The notes below the pieces were generated by a model that worked only from the letters and a program-made list of their open reading frames with translations, did no database searches and was not told the origin of the DNA. A stretch of DNA of 46,192 bases, from contig CAXHKQ010000068.1 in assembly GCA_964017145.1 (NCBI GenBank), positions 1 through 46,192 on the forward strand. Reading direction: 5' to 3'. Of the stretch, positions 21,013-32,816 are shown one piece after another. Position 1 is the stretch's first letter. Each line of letters begins with the position of its first letter. This DNA is from Agrocybe praecox. Its lineage: Eukaryota > Basidiomycota > Agaricomycetes > Agaricales > Agrocybaceae. Position numbers and translations under genes: made by a program.

Positions 21013-21752
21013 TGTCAAATTTATGTATGAGTGATGCATAGTTGCCCCACATAAAGTATGCATCCACAGGGGCAACTGCCCAACTGCCCAAAGTGATGCA
21101 TCAAACCTTCTGGCTAGCCTATTGTGATTATTTGTGACTATAGTCATGTGTCTGGTATTGATGGCATCAAAATCAATACACATGACTTTTGCTTGCCTCT
21201 ATTTACATGTTTGGACTCCACTCATATGTTTATATGGCTTCAAATGCAAACAAATAATAAATAATGAAGTTAACAGGCAGGGGCAGGCCTGATACAAAAC
21301 AAACAAAGTCTTTGACTGATGTCACATTCAAACAACCCAATAAGGCAAGAGGACTTTGGACTTTGAAATTTTATAATAAAGTCCTCTCAATACATGATGG
21401 GCAGGACTAAGATTTGACCAAATAAGATTAAATCTATTTTTAGTTTCCATCTATTTTTAAAACATTTACAAATTTTGCCAAATAATAAATATCTATTTTT
21501 GGAACACCGACATATTTAGGTAGTTTATGAAAATCTATTTTAGAACATTTAATAAAAATAACTTTGGTGGCTGTGCACTAAATCACATGACTATGCTGTA
21601 GCTATGCATCACATCACATGACTTTCACATAATACATCCCTCTAGTCACTGTTGGTCACCCTGATGGATCACTTTGGGCAGTTGGGCAGTTGCCCCTGTG
21701 GATGCATACTTTATGTGGGGCAGCTATGCATCACTCATGCATATATTTGACA
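21013..21752 (+). mobile_element. TIR element B (non-autonomous, about 740 bp)
   Basis: Inverted arms of about 90 bp: the left arm starts TGTCAAATTTATGTATGAGT and the right arm, reverse-complemented, TGTCAAATATATGCATGAGT. Both contain GATGCATAGYTGCCCC, ATGCATCCACAGGGGCAACT and GCCCAACTGCCCAAAGTGAT. The inner sequence has no gene and is shared with elements A and C (GGCATCAAAA..., TTTGCTTGCCTCTATTTACA, AACAAATAATAAATAATG). No unambiguous target duplication was found. Confidence 0.8.
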
Positions 21753-21929
21753 GACATAGGTGGTGGGGGTAAGAATGTGACATGGCACAGTGAAGAATGG
21801 TTATAGAAGGACAGTGAAGGAGGTAGAACACAGAGCAACAAGTGCTATGAGGTAAGTACCCTGTCTATGCCATCTTGTCACTAACCACTGCTGTCCACAG
21901 ATAACTATGGCATTCTGAAGGGCCCATTA

Positions 21930-22110
21930 TCCTCTCTTCTCTCTGCTTTCTGCCCCTACACTCTTCTCTTCTCCTTCGCTCTCCCCTTCGCTCTTCTCTT
22001 TCCCTGCTCTCATCATTTTGTCCTCTCCCTTGCACATTCTCTTCCCTCTTTCCTCTGTTGCCTCTTTCTCTACTCTCTTTCTTCTCCATTTCCCCTTCTT
22101 CCCTCTTTTA
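21930..22110. repeat. Pyrimidine-rich tract
   Basis: Near-pure C/T run (CTCTTCTCCTTCGCTCTCCC and similar) followed by AT-rich sequence. It resembles the tract at 4370-4640 and its right flank. The Arg/Glu-rich minus-strand frame through it (21865-22089) is compositional. Confidence 0.6.
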
Positions 22111-22429
22111 TTTTAGCTTTAATAAGTATATACACATATGTAGTACTTTAAATTTGAATAAATTGGTTTTGATGATTCCAGTGGATTCAGTGAGGACTTT
22201 GAGGGGATTACAAAGCTTTTTTGAATCTTTGAATTAGCTTCAATAGTCCTTCAGTTGTCTTTCTGAGTCATTGTAGCATCTTTCTGATGTCTTTAGTAGT
22301 CTTTGAATGATCTTCAGAGCACCTTTATGGATTTTTTTCCAGACCACCTTGCTTTCAAAGGTCTTTAACTGTCTTTTGATCTTTTGCATCTTTTGATTCT
22401 TTAAAGATCCTAAAAGACCTTCAAGGACA

Positions 22430-22860
22430 AAGTCAATTTTCCTGATGCAAAATATAAAGATATCCGACTTGTCATTGCAAGCAATGACCAAGTGCTAGTC
22501 AAAGTCTGGGATATCTTGAATAGTGACAATAAACCAGTTTGAGGTGCCCAAAAGGATAGTAAGAGGGCTGTTCCTCTTCATAATCCATCTCCTCCTTCAC
22601 CTTGTAAACATTTGCCTCCTCAAAAGTCCTCTGCTATCCCCTCCCATGTTCCTCCTGCACAAATGCCTGTACCTTCTGCTTATCTGCTTCCAGAACCAGA
22701 ATAATGAATTTCATGATTATAAAATTATGAGCGCTGAGGGTGCTGGAAAGGGTCAAAAGGAGTTATACAGATTTGATGATGATGATGAAGACCTTCCTGT
22801 GGTTGCCCTGGTTAATCCTGCTGATCAATATGCACAACCATTATATGTATATTAAACTGC
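22430..22860 (+). pseudogene. Eroded gene fragment, unknown
   Basis: From about 22455 one frame reads KDIRLVIASNDQVLVKVWDI, meets a TGA, then continues Pro/Ser-rich (NPSPPSPCKHLPPQKSS) to a TAA near 22703. A second frame reads GKGQKELYRFDDDDEDLPVV to 22855. Codon-like composition suggests old coding sequence, possibly one gene with lost introns or frameshifts. No family recognised. Confidence 0.35.
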
Positions 22861-23030
22861 ATATCTGATATACTTATTTACAGGTTTTGGTGGCACCGCC
22901 ATGCTAATAAGTGGTTTGGTCAGTGGTCTCTTCGACTTGCGAACGAAAAAACCCACGCGCCAGTTTTGCCGGCTACATCATAGTAACGTCAGATCATTGA
23001 AGCAACGGTGAGATCAATTGAACATACTTT

Positions 23031-23805
23031 TTATTTACTTGGTATCTTAACCTTCTTCTTACTAGCCTTGAGCACCTCAGGACCATCGTCTTCGCTATGC
23101 TCAGACCCATCCATCACAAAATCATCATCTCCTTGGTCCGACACCTCTTCTTCTCCTGGCTCAGTCGTACTCTATGATGTGTCGAGCTGAAAACCATCGC
23201 TACCGGACTTGCTATCCATGACTGATTCGGCAGGGATGTTATAGATGTCTGGATCATCTGCCTCGGTGCCTGGTGTGGTGCTTGTGTCATCCTATCCCAG
23301 TGTTGATGCAAAGTCCTAATGAGATGCATCTGTTAGAGAACTAGGCACTATAATGATGCACTCAACACACCTTGTCGTTGAGTCCCCTTGACTTGGACAG
23401 TTCCAAGTCAGGACATTCTGCATACTTGTCCAACTGCTTGTCCTGCTTCCGAAGTAGGTCCTCAAGGCGGGCAATTTTTATCTTCCTGCTTTCCTCAGCT
23501 GCATCAAGCTCCTTCTTCAATTCAGCTGCTTCAGCATCGGCCTTTTCTTTATCGAGTCTAACTTGCTCCGAGGTGCGTCGCTGCCGTTGCACAGGAAGTG
23601 GATCTATGCTAACATTACTGTTAGCTGTACGTTTGACGTGCACAGGTCGTGGCTCAGCTTTGTCAGTTTCTGAATCTGGGTTTGCAGGATCGTATGTCGA
23701 AGTTGTTTGATTATTTTCGTTTTGCTCTGCTTGATCCCGTGTGCTAGCACTGCTTGAGCCACGTCCCCGGCGTGCTCGACCTTTAGTTCCTCCACGAGCA
23801 GCCAT
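23031..23805 (-). pseudogene. Plavaka-linked basic/coiled-coil protein, decayed
   Basis: Exon 1 runs from ATG 23805 to about 23370: a basic, RG-rich N-terminus (MAARGGTKGRARRGRG), an Asn/Asp-rich linker, then a charged coiled coil (RLDKEKADAEAAELKKELDA ... ARLEDLLRKQDKQL). A short intron leads to a second exon of acidic sequence (DDTSTTPGTEADDPDIYNIP ... DDDFVMDGSEHSEDDGPEVL) ending TAA 23031-23033, interrupted by two TAG codons. It is transcribed away from the Plavaka transposase, 165 bp between start codons. Proteins of this composition are common near such elements in Agaricomycetes; function unknown. Confidence 0.55.
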
Positions 23806-23970
23806 GGTAGTGTTGTAGCAAAGTTTTAGCCAGTATCGAGGTTGTTTTGAGTCAAGAGGCAACAGAGACAAATAATCGGTAATTTTTTTATTCGATACTG
23901 CACGGTCACGGGACTTACAAGATATTGTACTGTCACGTTCTTCCCCTCCCTTTCACGCTACACCAAAGAA

Positions 23971-26900
23971 ATGGCATTTATACGATGCCAATATCCACGC
24001 TGCTCGAAGGTTTGCACCTCTTGAAGAGGTCTTACATATCATGTTCGAACTATGCATCAAAATGCGAATATTGTTCGACCGGGCGAACGGCTTCAGACTC
24101 AAGCACCTCCAGAAGAAGATTTTCACAACCCATTGCCTTCTCAGTCACCGCCAATTACCCCCCCATCAACCCTGCCACCACCAAAACCTCCTGGTACTGG
24201 CATCAAACAGCCGTCAAAAAAATATCATCCCTTCTTAACAGGTATGTTTTAAATCAGTTTGTTGTTTTTTTTTTGCTGTCCATCCGTACTGATTTTTCAT
24301 TTTGATAGGAAGGCCATGTGATGTTAACAGTACTACACTACCACCTCGCACACCTCCTCCACCTCGACCAGCACTCAATGAAAATCTGTGGGATCCATAC
24401 AAATCCGAGCTGCAATTTGAAACAGCAGACTTTCTTTTCCGAAAGGTCGAAATGTCGGATGGAAAAATTGACTATCTTATGGAGCTGTGGGCAACATCTT
24501 TCGAAAATTCTGGCGAACTTGGACCCTTTGGGTCTCATGAGCAAATGTATGCAACAATTGATTCAACTAAACATGGCGACGTACCATGGAAGTGCTTCAC
24601 AACAAGTTATGCGGGCAAGGTGGCGGATGATGGACCTAGTTGGCAGAAGGAAGAGTATGAAGTGTGGTATCGAGATCCAAATGTGGTCATTGCCCAGATG
24701 CTAGCCAATCCCGACTTCAAGGAACAGTTTGACTACACTCCATACATTGGACTGGACAAATCAGGCCAGCGGCATTGGTCTGATTTCATGTCAGGTAACT
24801 ATGCATGGAGACACAGTGTTCGCTTTTTCTCTTTTTTCTTCTTCCTTTTGAGATAGGCTGACCTGTTCTTTTTTAGATTCAAATATATGACGAAGGCGAG
24901 TCTACAAAAGATGCTATGTACTGCCCAATTATTCTTGGGTCAGATAAAACTATGGTGTCTGTTGCCACAGGGAATGTAGAGTATCACCCACTCTATCTCT
25001 CGATTGGCAATGTTCACAATTCACTCCGTCACGCACATCGGAATGCGGTCGTTCCTATTGGCTTTTTGGCAATACCTAAAGGTCTGTTTTTAAGGACCTA
25101 TCTTTTTTTTAAAGTACACTCATTGTCATCTTCCCTAGGCGATCGTAAGTTTGACAACGACACAGCCTTCCGGAAATTCAAGCGGCAAATGTATCACTCC
25201 TCACTCGAGGCTATCTTGCGTTTGCTCAAGCCTGGAATGACCATGCCCGTAGTACATCTGTGTCCAGATGGTCACTACCGTCGTGTTATATATGATCTCG
25301 CCGCCTATATCGCTGACTATCCTGTTTGACTGGCGTTGTTCAGAACTGGTGTCCGAAGTATGTATATGATCTACTTTAATGGTTATACCTATACTAATAT
25401 GTTGGTACATCTATAGATGTACAGCTCTATGTAGTAATCTTGACGGACCAGCAGGAAAGCGGTCACAGCAGCACACGCAAGGTCTAGCTGGAGCACTGGA
25501 CTTGAAGGTTCTGTGGGACGAGTATGGCATTGATGACGACATCACAGTATGTCTATTCAAAAAAGCTGCATACTGTAATAACATATCTGACGTGATTTTA
25601 GCCATTTACATATCATTTCCCGTGTGCTGATATCCACGAAATGATTGCGCCAGATCTTCTCCATCAGCTAATCAAAGAAACTTTCAAGGACCACCTTGTA
25701 ACCTGGGTTGGCGACTATCTCTTTTTAGAGTATGGTGAAGCACACGCAAACGATATTCTGGATGATATCAATCGAAGGTATGTTTTTATTGTATGTCGTG
25801 TTGTTTCTGTGCTAATGCTGATGGTGTATCAGAATTAATGCTTCGCCACTGTTTCCAGGCTTGCGACATTTCTATCATGGCAGATGGTTTAAGCAATGGA
25901 CAGGTGATGATAGTAAGGCATTAATGAAGGTACCTGTTTTCATCAAATCAGGAAATCAGGCAATATTTACCTTCATTTTTAGGTATATTTACCCGCTATT
26001 GCTGGCCATGTGCCTGACGAAATGGTGCAATGCATTGCGGCATTTCTTGATGCCTGTTACATTGCGCGACGTGCAGACATAACTGCAGCAACGATCTGTG
26101 AACTTGAAGATGCCATCAAGCGCTTTCATAAACATCTTGAAATATTTTGTGATACAGGCGTACGTCCTGACAGATTCTCACTGCCTCGTCAGCACTCACT
26201 TGCACATTACGTTCTGCAAATACATGAATTTGGAGCACCAGGGGGCCTGTGCTCCTCGATTACTGAGTCAAGACACATCACTGCTGTGAAGCGGCCGTGG
26301 CGACGGTCCAATCACTACGAGGCCCTGGGACAAATGCTGCTCACAAACCAGCGAACTGACAAGCTCATAGCTTGCTGGGCTCAATTTGTGGCTGATGGTC
26401 TGCTCTATCCGGTTTATGATTTCCCACCAGAGCCAGTATTACGAAAGGAGGATTTTAATGGAGAGGATCCTGACATAGACCCTTTGGAAGAACAAACCGA
26501 CGAATATGTCGATGGAAATGTAGTGTTAGCCAGGACTCGAGGTAAGTAAAATAATACCAAATCCCAATTTGTACCACTAAGTTTTAACCATTATAATCAT
26601 TGGCAGCTCGCAATGTTCCCCGCGATTTTGACGGTCTAGCGAGATTTTCGTCGACTCCTGACCTCCTCGACCTTACACGACGATTTCTGTATGATCAAAT
26701 ACACCCAAACCTCTCTTCTGCTGATGTCGAACTCGAGGATTGTCCAAATCCAACAGCATGCAAGGTGGCAATATTCAATTCAGCTGTGGCGACATTTTTT
26801 GCACCGAGTGATGAAGCAGGGATACGTGGCATGAAAAGAGAGCGGATACGATCAACTCGCTCATGGAGGAATGCAGGTCCTAGACGCGACTGTGCGTTTG

Positions 26901-27277
26901 TCGTCAAAAACCCTCAAAAGAAAGGGATGCGAGCACTGCGCGTTGTGCAAGTGAAGTTATTCTTTTCATTTACATATCGTGGTGTTGAGTATCCCTGTGC
27001 TCTCGTAGAATGGTTCAAGACCATTTGATTGGGTCCAGACAGGGTTACTGGGATGTGGAAGGTGAAGCTGGACATGGAGGGAACAGAAGCTGCTCGACAT
27101 CATTCTACAACAGTCCTGCACATGGATAGTTTCCTCCGAGGTGCCCACTTATTACCAGTGCATGACACGGATAAGTTTATCCCTCATGATTTCCACCATA
27201 ATTATACCTTGGACACTTTTGAAGCTTTCTATGTTAATAAATACACGGATCATCACTCAAATGAAATATGCTTTTAG
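23971..27277 (+). pseudogene. Plavaka-family transposase, multi-exon, damaged
   Basis: Exons: 23971-24241, 24309-24794, 24877-25081, 25139-25357, 25417-25546, 25602-25777, 25833-25930, 25983-26540 and about 26607-27277, with GT-AG introns of about 52-82 bp. The N-terminus carries a C2H2 finger (CQYPRCSKVC ... HVRTMH). Conserved Plavaka stretches include VPWKCFTTSY, PIILGSDKTMVSVATGNVEY, HNSLRHAHRNAVVPIGFLAI, LWDEYGIDDDI, FKQWTGDDSKALMK and GVRPDRFSLPRQHSLAHYV. Defects: TGA 24022-24024 inside the finger (Arg expected), a small deletion/frameshift near 25324-25335 (before VVQNWCPK), and TGA 27026-27028. It acted as a DNA transposase; this copy should be inactive. Confidence 0.9.
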
Positions 27278-27328
27278 TGAAAGACATGACATTATTCGGT
27301 CATTTAATAGGTTTACAACGACAGTAAA

Positions 27329-28193
27329 CTACTGAGGCGATAGCTCCTGAACCAAAGGGCTTGCCACCTCAACAATCCGAGTGACACGAGCCTGAACCTC
27401 GTTGTACCTGGCCCTAACCAAGTCAAGTTCATCCTGGAGACGCTGGCTCTCTCTCCATAGATCATCCACCCGAGTCTCCCACACTTCTTCGCGTTGCTTG
27501 AATTCGGCGGCAACATCTTCGCAGCAGTGAGTGCCACGGGACATGACATGGATGACAATGCGACGGATCCTGTCGCTGGCGACGTCAATGGTGTGTTGCT
27601 TGTTGAGTATGTTGTCAGCTTGGTCATTGGGCGGAAAAGCCAGCATCTCGTCGTCACTAGGCTCAGCAACATGGTTGACTGGGGCGAGCAGCTTAAAAAA
27701 TGGAATCAAACAAGATGTAAACTTATGGAGTTCAGCAAAGCGTTCAGTAGCATTGCTAGAGGCCCCTTCGCTGACCTGGCGTCCTTCGCCAGGCTGACCA
27801 AAAATTTGTGAGGTTGCAGGTGCAAGCGTGCAATGATTCTTGCTGGCGCGATAGCCCAGCTGCAGTCCTTTCATTGGCAATGTGTTGTTGACGCAAGGAC
27901 TGCCATCGGATGCTCTATAAAAAAGTTAATACTATTCAGCTTGTAGATTACAATGGAACTTACCTATTATCCTCCGCATCAACAGCTGACTTGGCAACCT
28001 GACCTCCATTTCTCTTCAATTGCTTGATGTGCTTTGTAGGAGACGAAGGGTCCAGGGTGCGCCGCTTCTGACGACGTTTGCTGCGACGCAGAGCACCTCC
28101 GGACATTGGCTCGTGCTTGATAGAAGCAATTTCGGCATTGCTAGGTGTGATTTTCTTGCGCCCACTACCGGGGCTGGGAGGGCTGGGAGACAT
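27329..28193 (-). CDS. Hypothetical 271-aa protein beside the Plavaka transposase
   Basis: Two exons, 27964-28193 and 27329-27914, joined across a 49-bp GT-AG intron; 230 + 586 bp give exactly 272 codons with no internal stop. The N-terminus is Ser/Pro-rich and basic (MSPSPPSPGSGRKKI ... ALRRSKRRQKRR), a possible nuclear localisation signal. The C-terminus is a predicted coiled coil (EEVWETRVDDLWRESQRLQD ... VRARYNEVQARV). It converges with the transposase, 52 bp between stop codons, so it may be an accessory gene of the same element. An upstream in-frame ATG could extend the start. No known family recognised. Confidence 0.65.
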
Positions 28194-28219
28194 GGCCACA
28201 GAGTCAGTGATAGTGGTGG

Positions 28220-28545
28220 TTGCACAGCAGGAGGCTGTCGAAGAAATAAATTTTCTTACCATTCCAATCCAGTTACTATTTATAGTAGTCAAGGAATATT
28301 GTTGAGGAATAACGAACACGTGAGATTGAGGTTGGATTGAAGGGCCCGAAAAGTGTGGGTTTGAAGAAAGAAAGAGTTGAGGGAGATCAAAAAAGAGACA
28401 CCACACTTAAGGGGTCATGCACAGTGTATCTCAAGTTGGCACAACATGTGTAGATTTGGGCGAGTTGGTGAAGTTGGCGACGTAGGACGAGGGTAAAGGA
28501 TTAGGTGGTCTAGGATGAGTTGGCCAAGTTTGGTTTGTTTGGCTA
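28220..28545. other. Upstream flank, no gene seen
   Basis: Promoter side of the 271-aa gene and likely right margin of the Plavaka unit. No inverted match to 22870-23020 convincing enough to call Plavaka termini. Confidence 0.35.
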
Positions 28546-28559
28546 CAACCCCAAGCACG

Positions 28560-28640
28560 GCAAGCCAGCAAACTGCCTACCTGGATGTATCACATAGGTT
28601 AGCAAACTGCCTAATTTGATACAGAATTATAGCTGCACTG
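28560..28640 (-). repeat. Terminal-type motif T, reversed copy
   Basis: GCAAACTGCCTAC, then GGATGTATCACATAGG, then GCAAACTGCC and TTTGATACAG. Read in reverse complement it matches the T part at 33905-34000 (CTGTATCA ... GCAGTTTGCT ... GTGATACATCC). Confidence 0.55.
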
Positions 28641-28662
28641 GCTAATGTCGGAGGGTTGTTCT

Positions 28663-29117
28663 TCAGTTTGGTAGGATTTCTTCTGGGGGCAACTCAACAT
28701 TGCAGTGTGAGCCGTTGAAACAGTGTGTATCTTTTATAAAGGCGAAGGGGTTTTGTATAGCTGTGGGATCATTGAGGAGGGCTGTGTTGATGTCTTTCCC
28801 TGGTCCAAGTACTCATTTGAGTTCCCTTCTCTGCACCATGTAGGCTTCACAATGTTTGAGGTGTCTGACTGTTTCTGGGTTACAGTTGCATTGTGGGCAT
28901 GTTGGGGTGTCTGCAAGCTTGAATCTGTGTAGATAAGCTTGGAGTGGGATGTGTCCGACCCTTACTTGCATTAGGAGGCTTGCATTGTGTCATGGTAATT
29001 TCCGGAATAGTTTTCAGAAGGATGGTGATGGTAGGTCAGGGTCGATGTCTTGCATTTTCTCGAACCTAGGAAGATTCCGGCAGTCTTTCACGTGTTTCGC
29101 TTTGAACTTGCAGTGTC
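28663..29117 (-). pseudogene. LINE ORF2 C-terminal fragment (RNase H tail and zinc knuckle region)
   Basis: A single minus-strand frame contains LLMQVRVGHIPLQAYLHRF, then CPQCNCNPETVRHLKHC and further on IQNPFAFIKDTHCF. This is the typical end of fungal non-LTR elements (RxGHxPLNxxLHRI ... CPxCxxxxETVxHxLxxC). In-frame TGA codons occur after PDLPSPSF, after LFRKLP and after RRELK; arginine or a similar residue is usual at several of these. Upstream domains are missing: beyond 29117 the sequence changes to unrelated AT-rich DNA. Tad1-like membership is likely but not proven. Confidence 0.8.
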
Positions 29118-30530
29118 ATGCATCATAATTGATTGAACATGAATGAACCTGAAAAGGACCAATTCTTCTGAAAATCTATTCATTCTAGGCCCAAGTCATG
29201 AAACCGTCACCACGATCCATGGCAATTCATTTTTTCCTCTCAATGTTCATCGTCTTATGCATTCAATTCTGAAAATGTCTTCCCCTTGTGTCCAATCCTT
29301 TGTTCAATAGTCCAAGGATGTCGTCAATTCTTCCAGACCTCAAAAAAATCAATAAAGCATTGATATACCCATTTATTCAAATTGCCAGAGTTTTTGATGC
29401 AAGCAAAAATTGCAAATATTGGCTAGCAACATATTACACAGAGGATCACATTTTTCAAGAAGGAGACACTGTCAGTTTTATGTACAGAATTCAGCTGTAC
29501 GACACATCAAAAATCATTTGCCTCAAGGAAATTGTGCATTATGAACAAGGAATTATAGTTTTTGCAGTAATGACCACCAAGGAATCAGCTCTGGCATTAT
29601 TCACAAGACCCCGTATTGCTATCACATGATCACAAGTGTCTCTCAGCATCATGCAGAAGATAAGATATGCCTACGCTTACATCAGATGATAACATAGCAT
29701 ATTCACCACTTATCTAAATTTGTTGCATCCTGTCTACTCCATCAAAGACTTTGATGACATCATGCAAAGTCTAGGCCATCAAGCGGCTGTGCAACCATCA
29801 TTCCAAACACATGATTCGATGTCACATGCCTATCATGAGTCACTATGAGCTCAATTCCTTCCATCCATTGATTTCACTAATCATCAAGTCAACTATGATC
29901 AATTTATCATCCAAGAAGACATGCTTGGTTATTCTTTGGTGTGCATTAGTCAACTTTTTTATTTATTACTCATTCTTATTCATTTCTTACTCTTCATTGA
30001 TAGATAGACAGTTTTCTCCTTCTTTTCCATTGTTTCAACCCATTCCTTTGTCATTCCTGACTCACTGGCTCAGTCAGCTTATTCATTTAATCTCTTATTC
30101 TTTGTCATTCATTTCAACCTTACTTGTCATTGATTACTCATGTCTTGCAGGATTTGTAGTATAAAAACTAGTTAGATCCTGTAAAGTAGAGAACAAGAAG
30201 TACACCCCCATCATAGGACAATTATACCGATTCAAGCAGCTATTTTTCAGTTCAGTTTTTGTTCAGTCAATTCTCAGTCTCGGTAGTCAATTCTATAGCT
30301 TGGAAAATGTTCCAAGCTTCGATTATTCTCTTCTTTTTCAATGTTTACTCTGATTTCAAAGTAGAATATGTTCACTTTGAATTCTACCCTCTTATTCAAT
30401 CACAAACTTTTGTCTAGAACAAAAGCTCATCACAAACCCTTAAATCTATACAATCTTTATACCAACAAACCATTCCTTGGAACAAAGTAACTTTATTCCC
30501 ACCTCTGAACTCACAGGGAAAGAGTCGTCT
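29118..30530. other. AT-rich insertion, possibly LTR-like; one small ORF
   Basis: Abruptly replaces the LINE sequence and ends near CTGAACTCACAG. It has a TATAAAA box near 30162 and TG/CA-like edges, but no target duplication could be matched, so a solo LTR is only a possibility. A plus-strand frame (29318-29629 from ATG, 103 aa, starting MSSILPDLKKINKA) is open but unrecognised and may be chance. Confidence 0.35.
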
Positions 30531-30635
30531 TATCTTGGTCTAGCACACTCTTTCTGTGAATTTTGTTGTTGGTTGTGTTTTGTGTGATTGGCAAAGCATA
30601 AATCACCAACAGAAAAATTGTCTTTCACTGAATGA

Positions 30636-32816
30636 TCACAATTTGGATACAATATCTTCACAGAAAGGAAATATAGCCTTGCATAGGTCATTGGGAACAT
30701 TGACCCAAGCTCATGGAGTATTATATTTCTCTTCAATTAAAAAGCCAGCCAAAGCAGTGGTGGCCTTTATAATTTGGTGAGTATTGATATATGATATAAT
30801 CTACAGTTTTTATACTCACAATCTTTGGAATTTTTGAACCATACATCTCGCATCGTGTATTTCCGGTCCAATGCCCAACAGCATCAATCTGATCCACAGG
30901 CACACTGTTATTTAATGATATAAAATATAATTCATCAAAATTTTTGAATTTATTCTTACCCTATGTCTTCAAGCATAGTGGCAATAAAATGACACATCAG
31001 ATGTACCTTCTGTCTGTTTGTAATGTTTGTTTTTGCAAGGAATGTCCTATACAAGTGACCAAGTGAGTCTGCTGAGGATGGCTTATCTACAGTCTTCTCA
31101 AATATCAGATGAAACTGTCATAAAATAGTCAGTAAACATGCAATTACCATATTTAACCAAGTAATATTACCTGTCTCCATGATGAGGCATCCTCCCAGTC
31201 CCATGCTGTAGCCTGTTCAATTAATTTCTCTTGATCAAAGATATAATATAGTAGAATGGCAAGGTCACCAACTGGACACTTTAAAGGGTCACGATGCAGC
31301 AAAACATAGCTGTAAACAGGTTCGCTTTGCTAGAATATGATATAAATATAAATATATATGATCTGGATAATATAATGATGTTTAAAATTTTACTTACACC
31401 CAGGTTTGCAGTTTTTGTCTCACAGTGCATGGACAATACTGTGTGGGTGAATGCATTGGAGCATTGTGTTCACGATTTCATCACCCTGATTCATCGTAGA
31501 ACATTGCCATGTCCATGCAAAGTGAGCTTTAACTTGTGTTTCAACTAAGGAATTGAATAAGCTTTTTGTTATGTGCTTATAAGAATTATAACTTATGTTG
31601 TGGGATATTAAAAATAGAAACCATAACTTCATTCAATTGCTTTGGCCGTAGAGCAGACTCAAGAATAGTCTCCTTTGTGACATCAAATCCTTTTGTTCTG
31701 TATGCATGTGAGTACAATACCAGTACAAAATTTAAATTATAAACATACTCAAGACAGGCTTATTGTGCCTGTACCATTACTGGATGGTAAAATTCATCAG
31801 TGTGATTGCTTTTGGATGGCCAAGAAGTACATATTTCTGGGTTCTCATCTTCTTGACAACGTCGCACCCTGCCTAGCATAGTCGTAATCTTCTTTAACAA
31901 AGACTAAATATAAAAGATTAGCCAGTTTAAAATAGAATGGCTATATTACGCACTGCAGAAAGCTTCACTTCTGTTAATTTTGCATTTCCCTGAGTAGTTA
32001 ATAATCGGCAAGTAGCTGCATATCGCAAATACTCAATAATATGCTGAAAATCAACAATAACATCAGGGATTATGCCAGAAACTATGGTCCCTGAAACCCA
32101 TGCCTAAAAGTACTGTGTGAGAGACATCTGATTACACTCTCAAAGTTGATGTTAAGCTTACTTTCGACAGTTTCAATACAGAGTCTTCAGTTTTCCAGCC
32201 ACCTGGTCTTTGGGTTTCAAGAATGAATTTGTCAACCCAAATTAAAGAATCATGTATTTTGGGTGTGTCTATAGCCTTGTTCTCAATTTCTACCCCATCA
32301 TTGTCTTCATCACTCTCATCTTCTTCTTCTTCTATTGACGCACCACTTTTTTGACTAAATCCAACTTCAAAATAGCTCCTGAGCACAGTGGATTCCTGTA
32401 AAGCGCGTGCCGCATCAATTTCAGATGATGGGCCATCACTTGACAGCATGCTAGGGGTTGGTTCATGTTGGGGTGTAATTGGGAAGCCGTGGGATGGAGC
32501 AGATGAGGGCTGTGACAATTCTAAAGGGCTGTATGTACATAAAGAAATTTAAATGACAATATTAGATGTTTGTATTCTGTAGAGCATACCTTTGTTGGGT
32601 GGCATCACTCACAAAAAGATGCTGCACAAAGTCTCCTCTCTTGAGCTGCCCTTTCAATTTCAAACCTTGATCCTGGCACATTTCCTTAAGTTTAGCTACA
32701 TTATATGAGTTGCTGCACCAACACTTTAGCAAACAAGAAAGAAAAATATCAAGATTTCACGCACTAATTTATGCACTCACCAGATTGAACTGGTGCCGAG
32801 CATGATGTAATCTCAT
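30636..32816 (-). pseudogene. Ndc10/Crypton-like tyrosine recombinase, decayed
   Basis: Exons include 32781-32816, 32590-32723, 32162-32528, 31954-32103, about 31760-31903, about 31632-31706, about 31420-31567, 31171-31329, 30960-31114, 30820-30904 and 30636-30764, with introns of about 50-65 bp. A SAP-like segment (YNVAKLKEMCQDQGLKLKGQ) comes first, then an acidic linker. The recombinase/Ndc10 domain II core follows: LLHRDPLKCPVGDLAILLYY, IDAVGHWTGNTRCEMYGSKI and GFLIEEKYNTP-stop-AWVNVP. Defects: TGA 30711-30713 where the family has Arg (LPRA), phase breaks around 31430 and 31740, and Cys (TGT 30992-30994) where the H-x-x-R catalytic Arg is expected. The assignment comes from motif order; Crypton versus domesticated Ndc10 cannot be settled here. 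Confidence 0.75.

Noticed and set aside
22870..28560. Terminal inverted repeats of the Plavaka element
   Set aside because: Comparison of both margins gave only short, scattered matches; ends left undefined.
29118..30530. Solo LTR of 1.4 kb
   Set aside because: TG and CA edges can be chosen in several ways and none gives matching flanking duplications.
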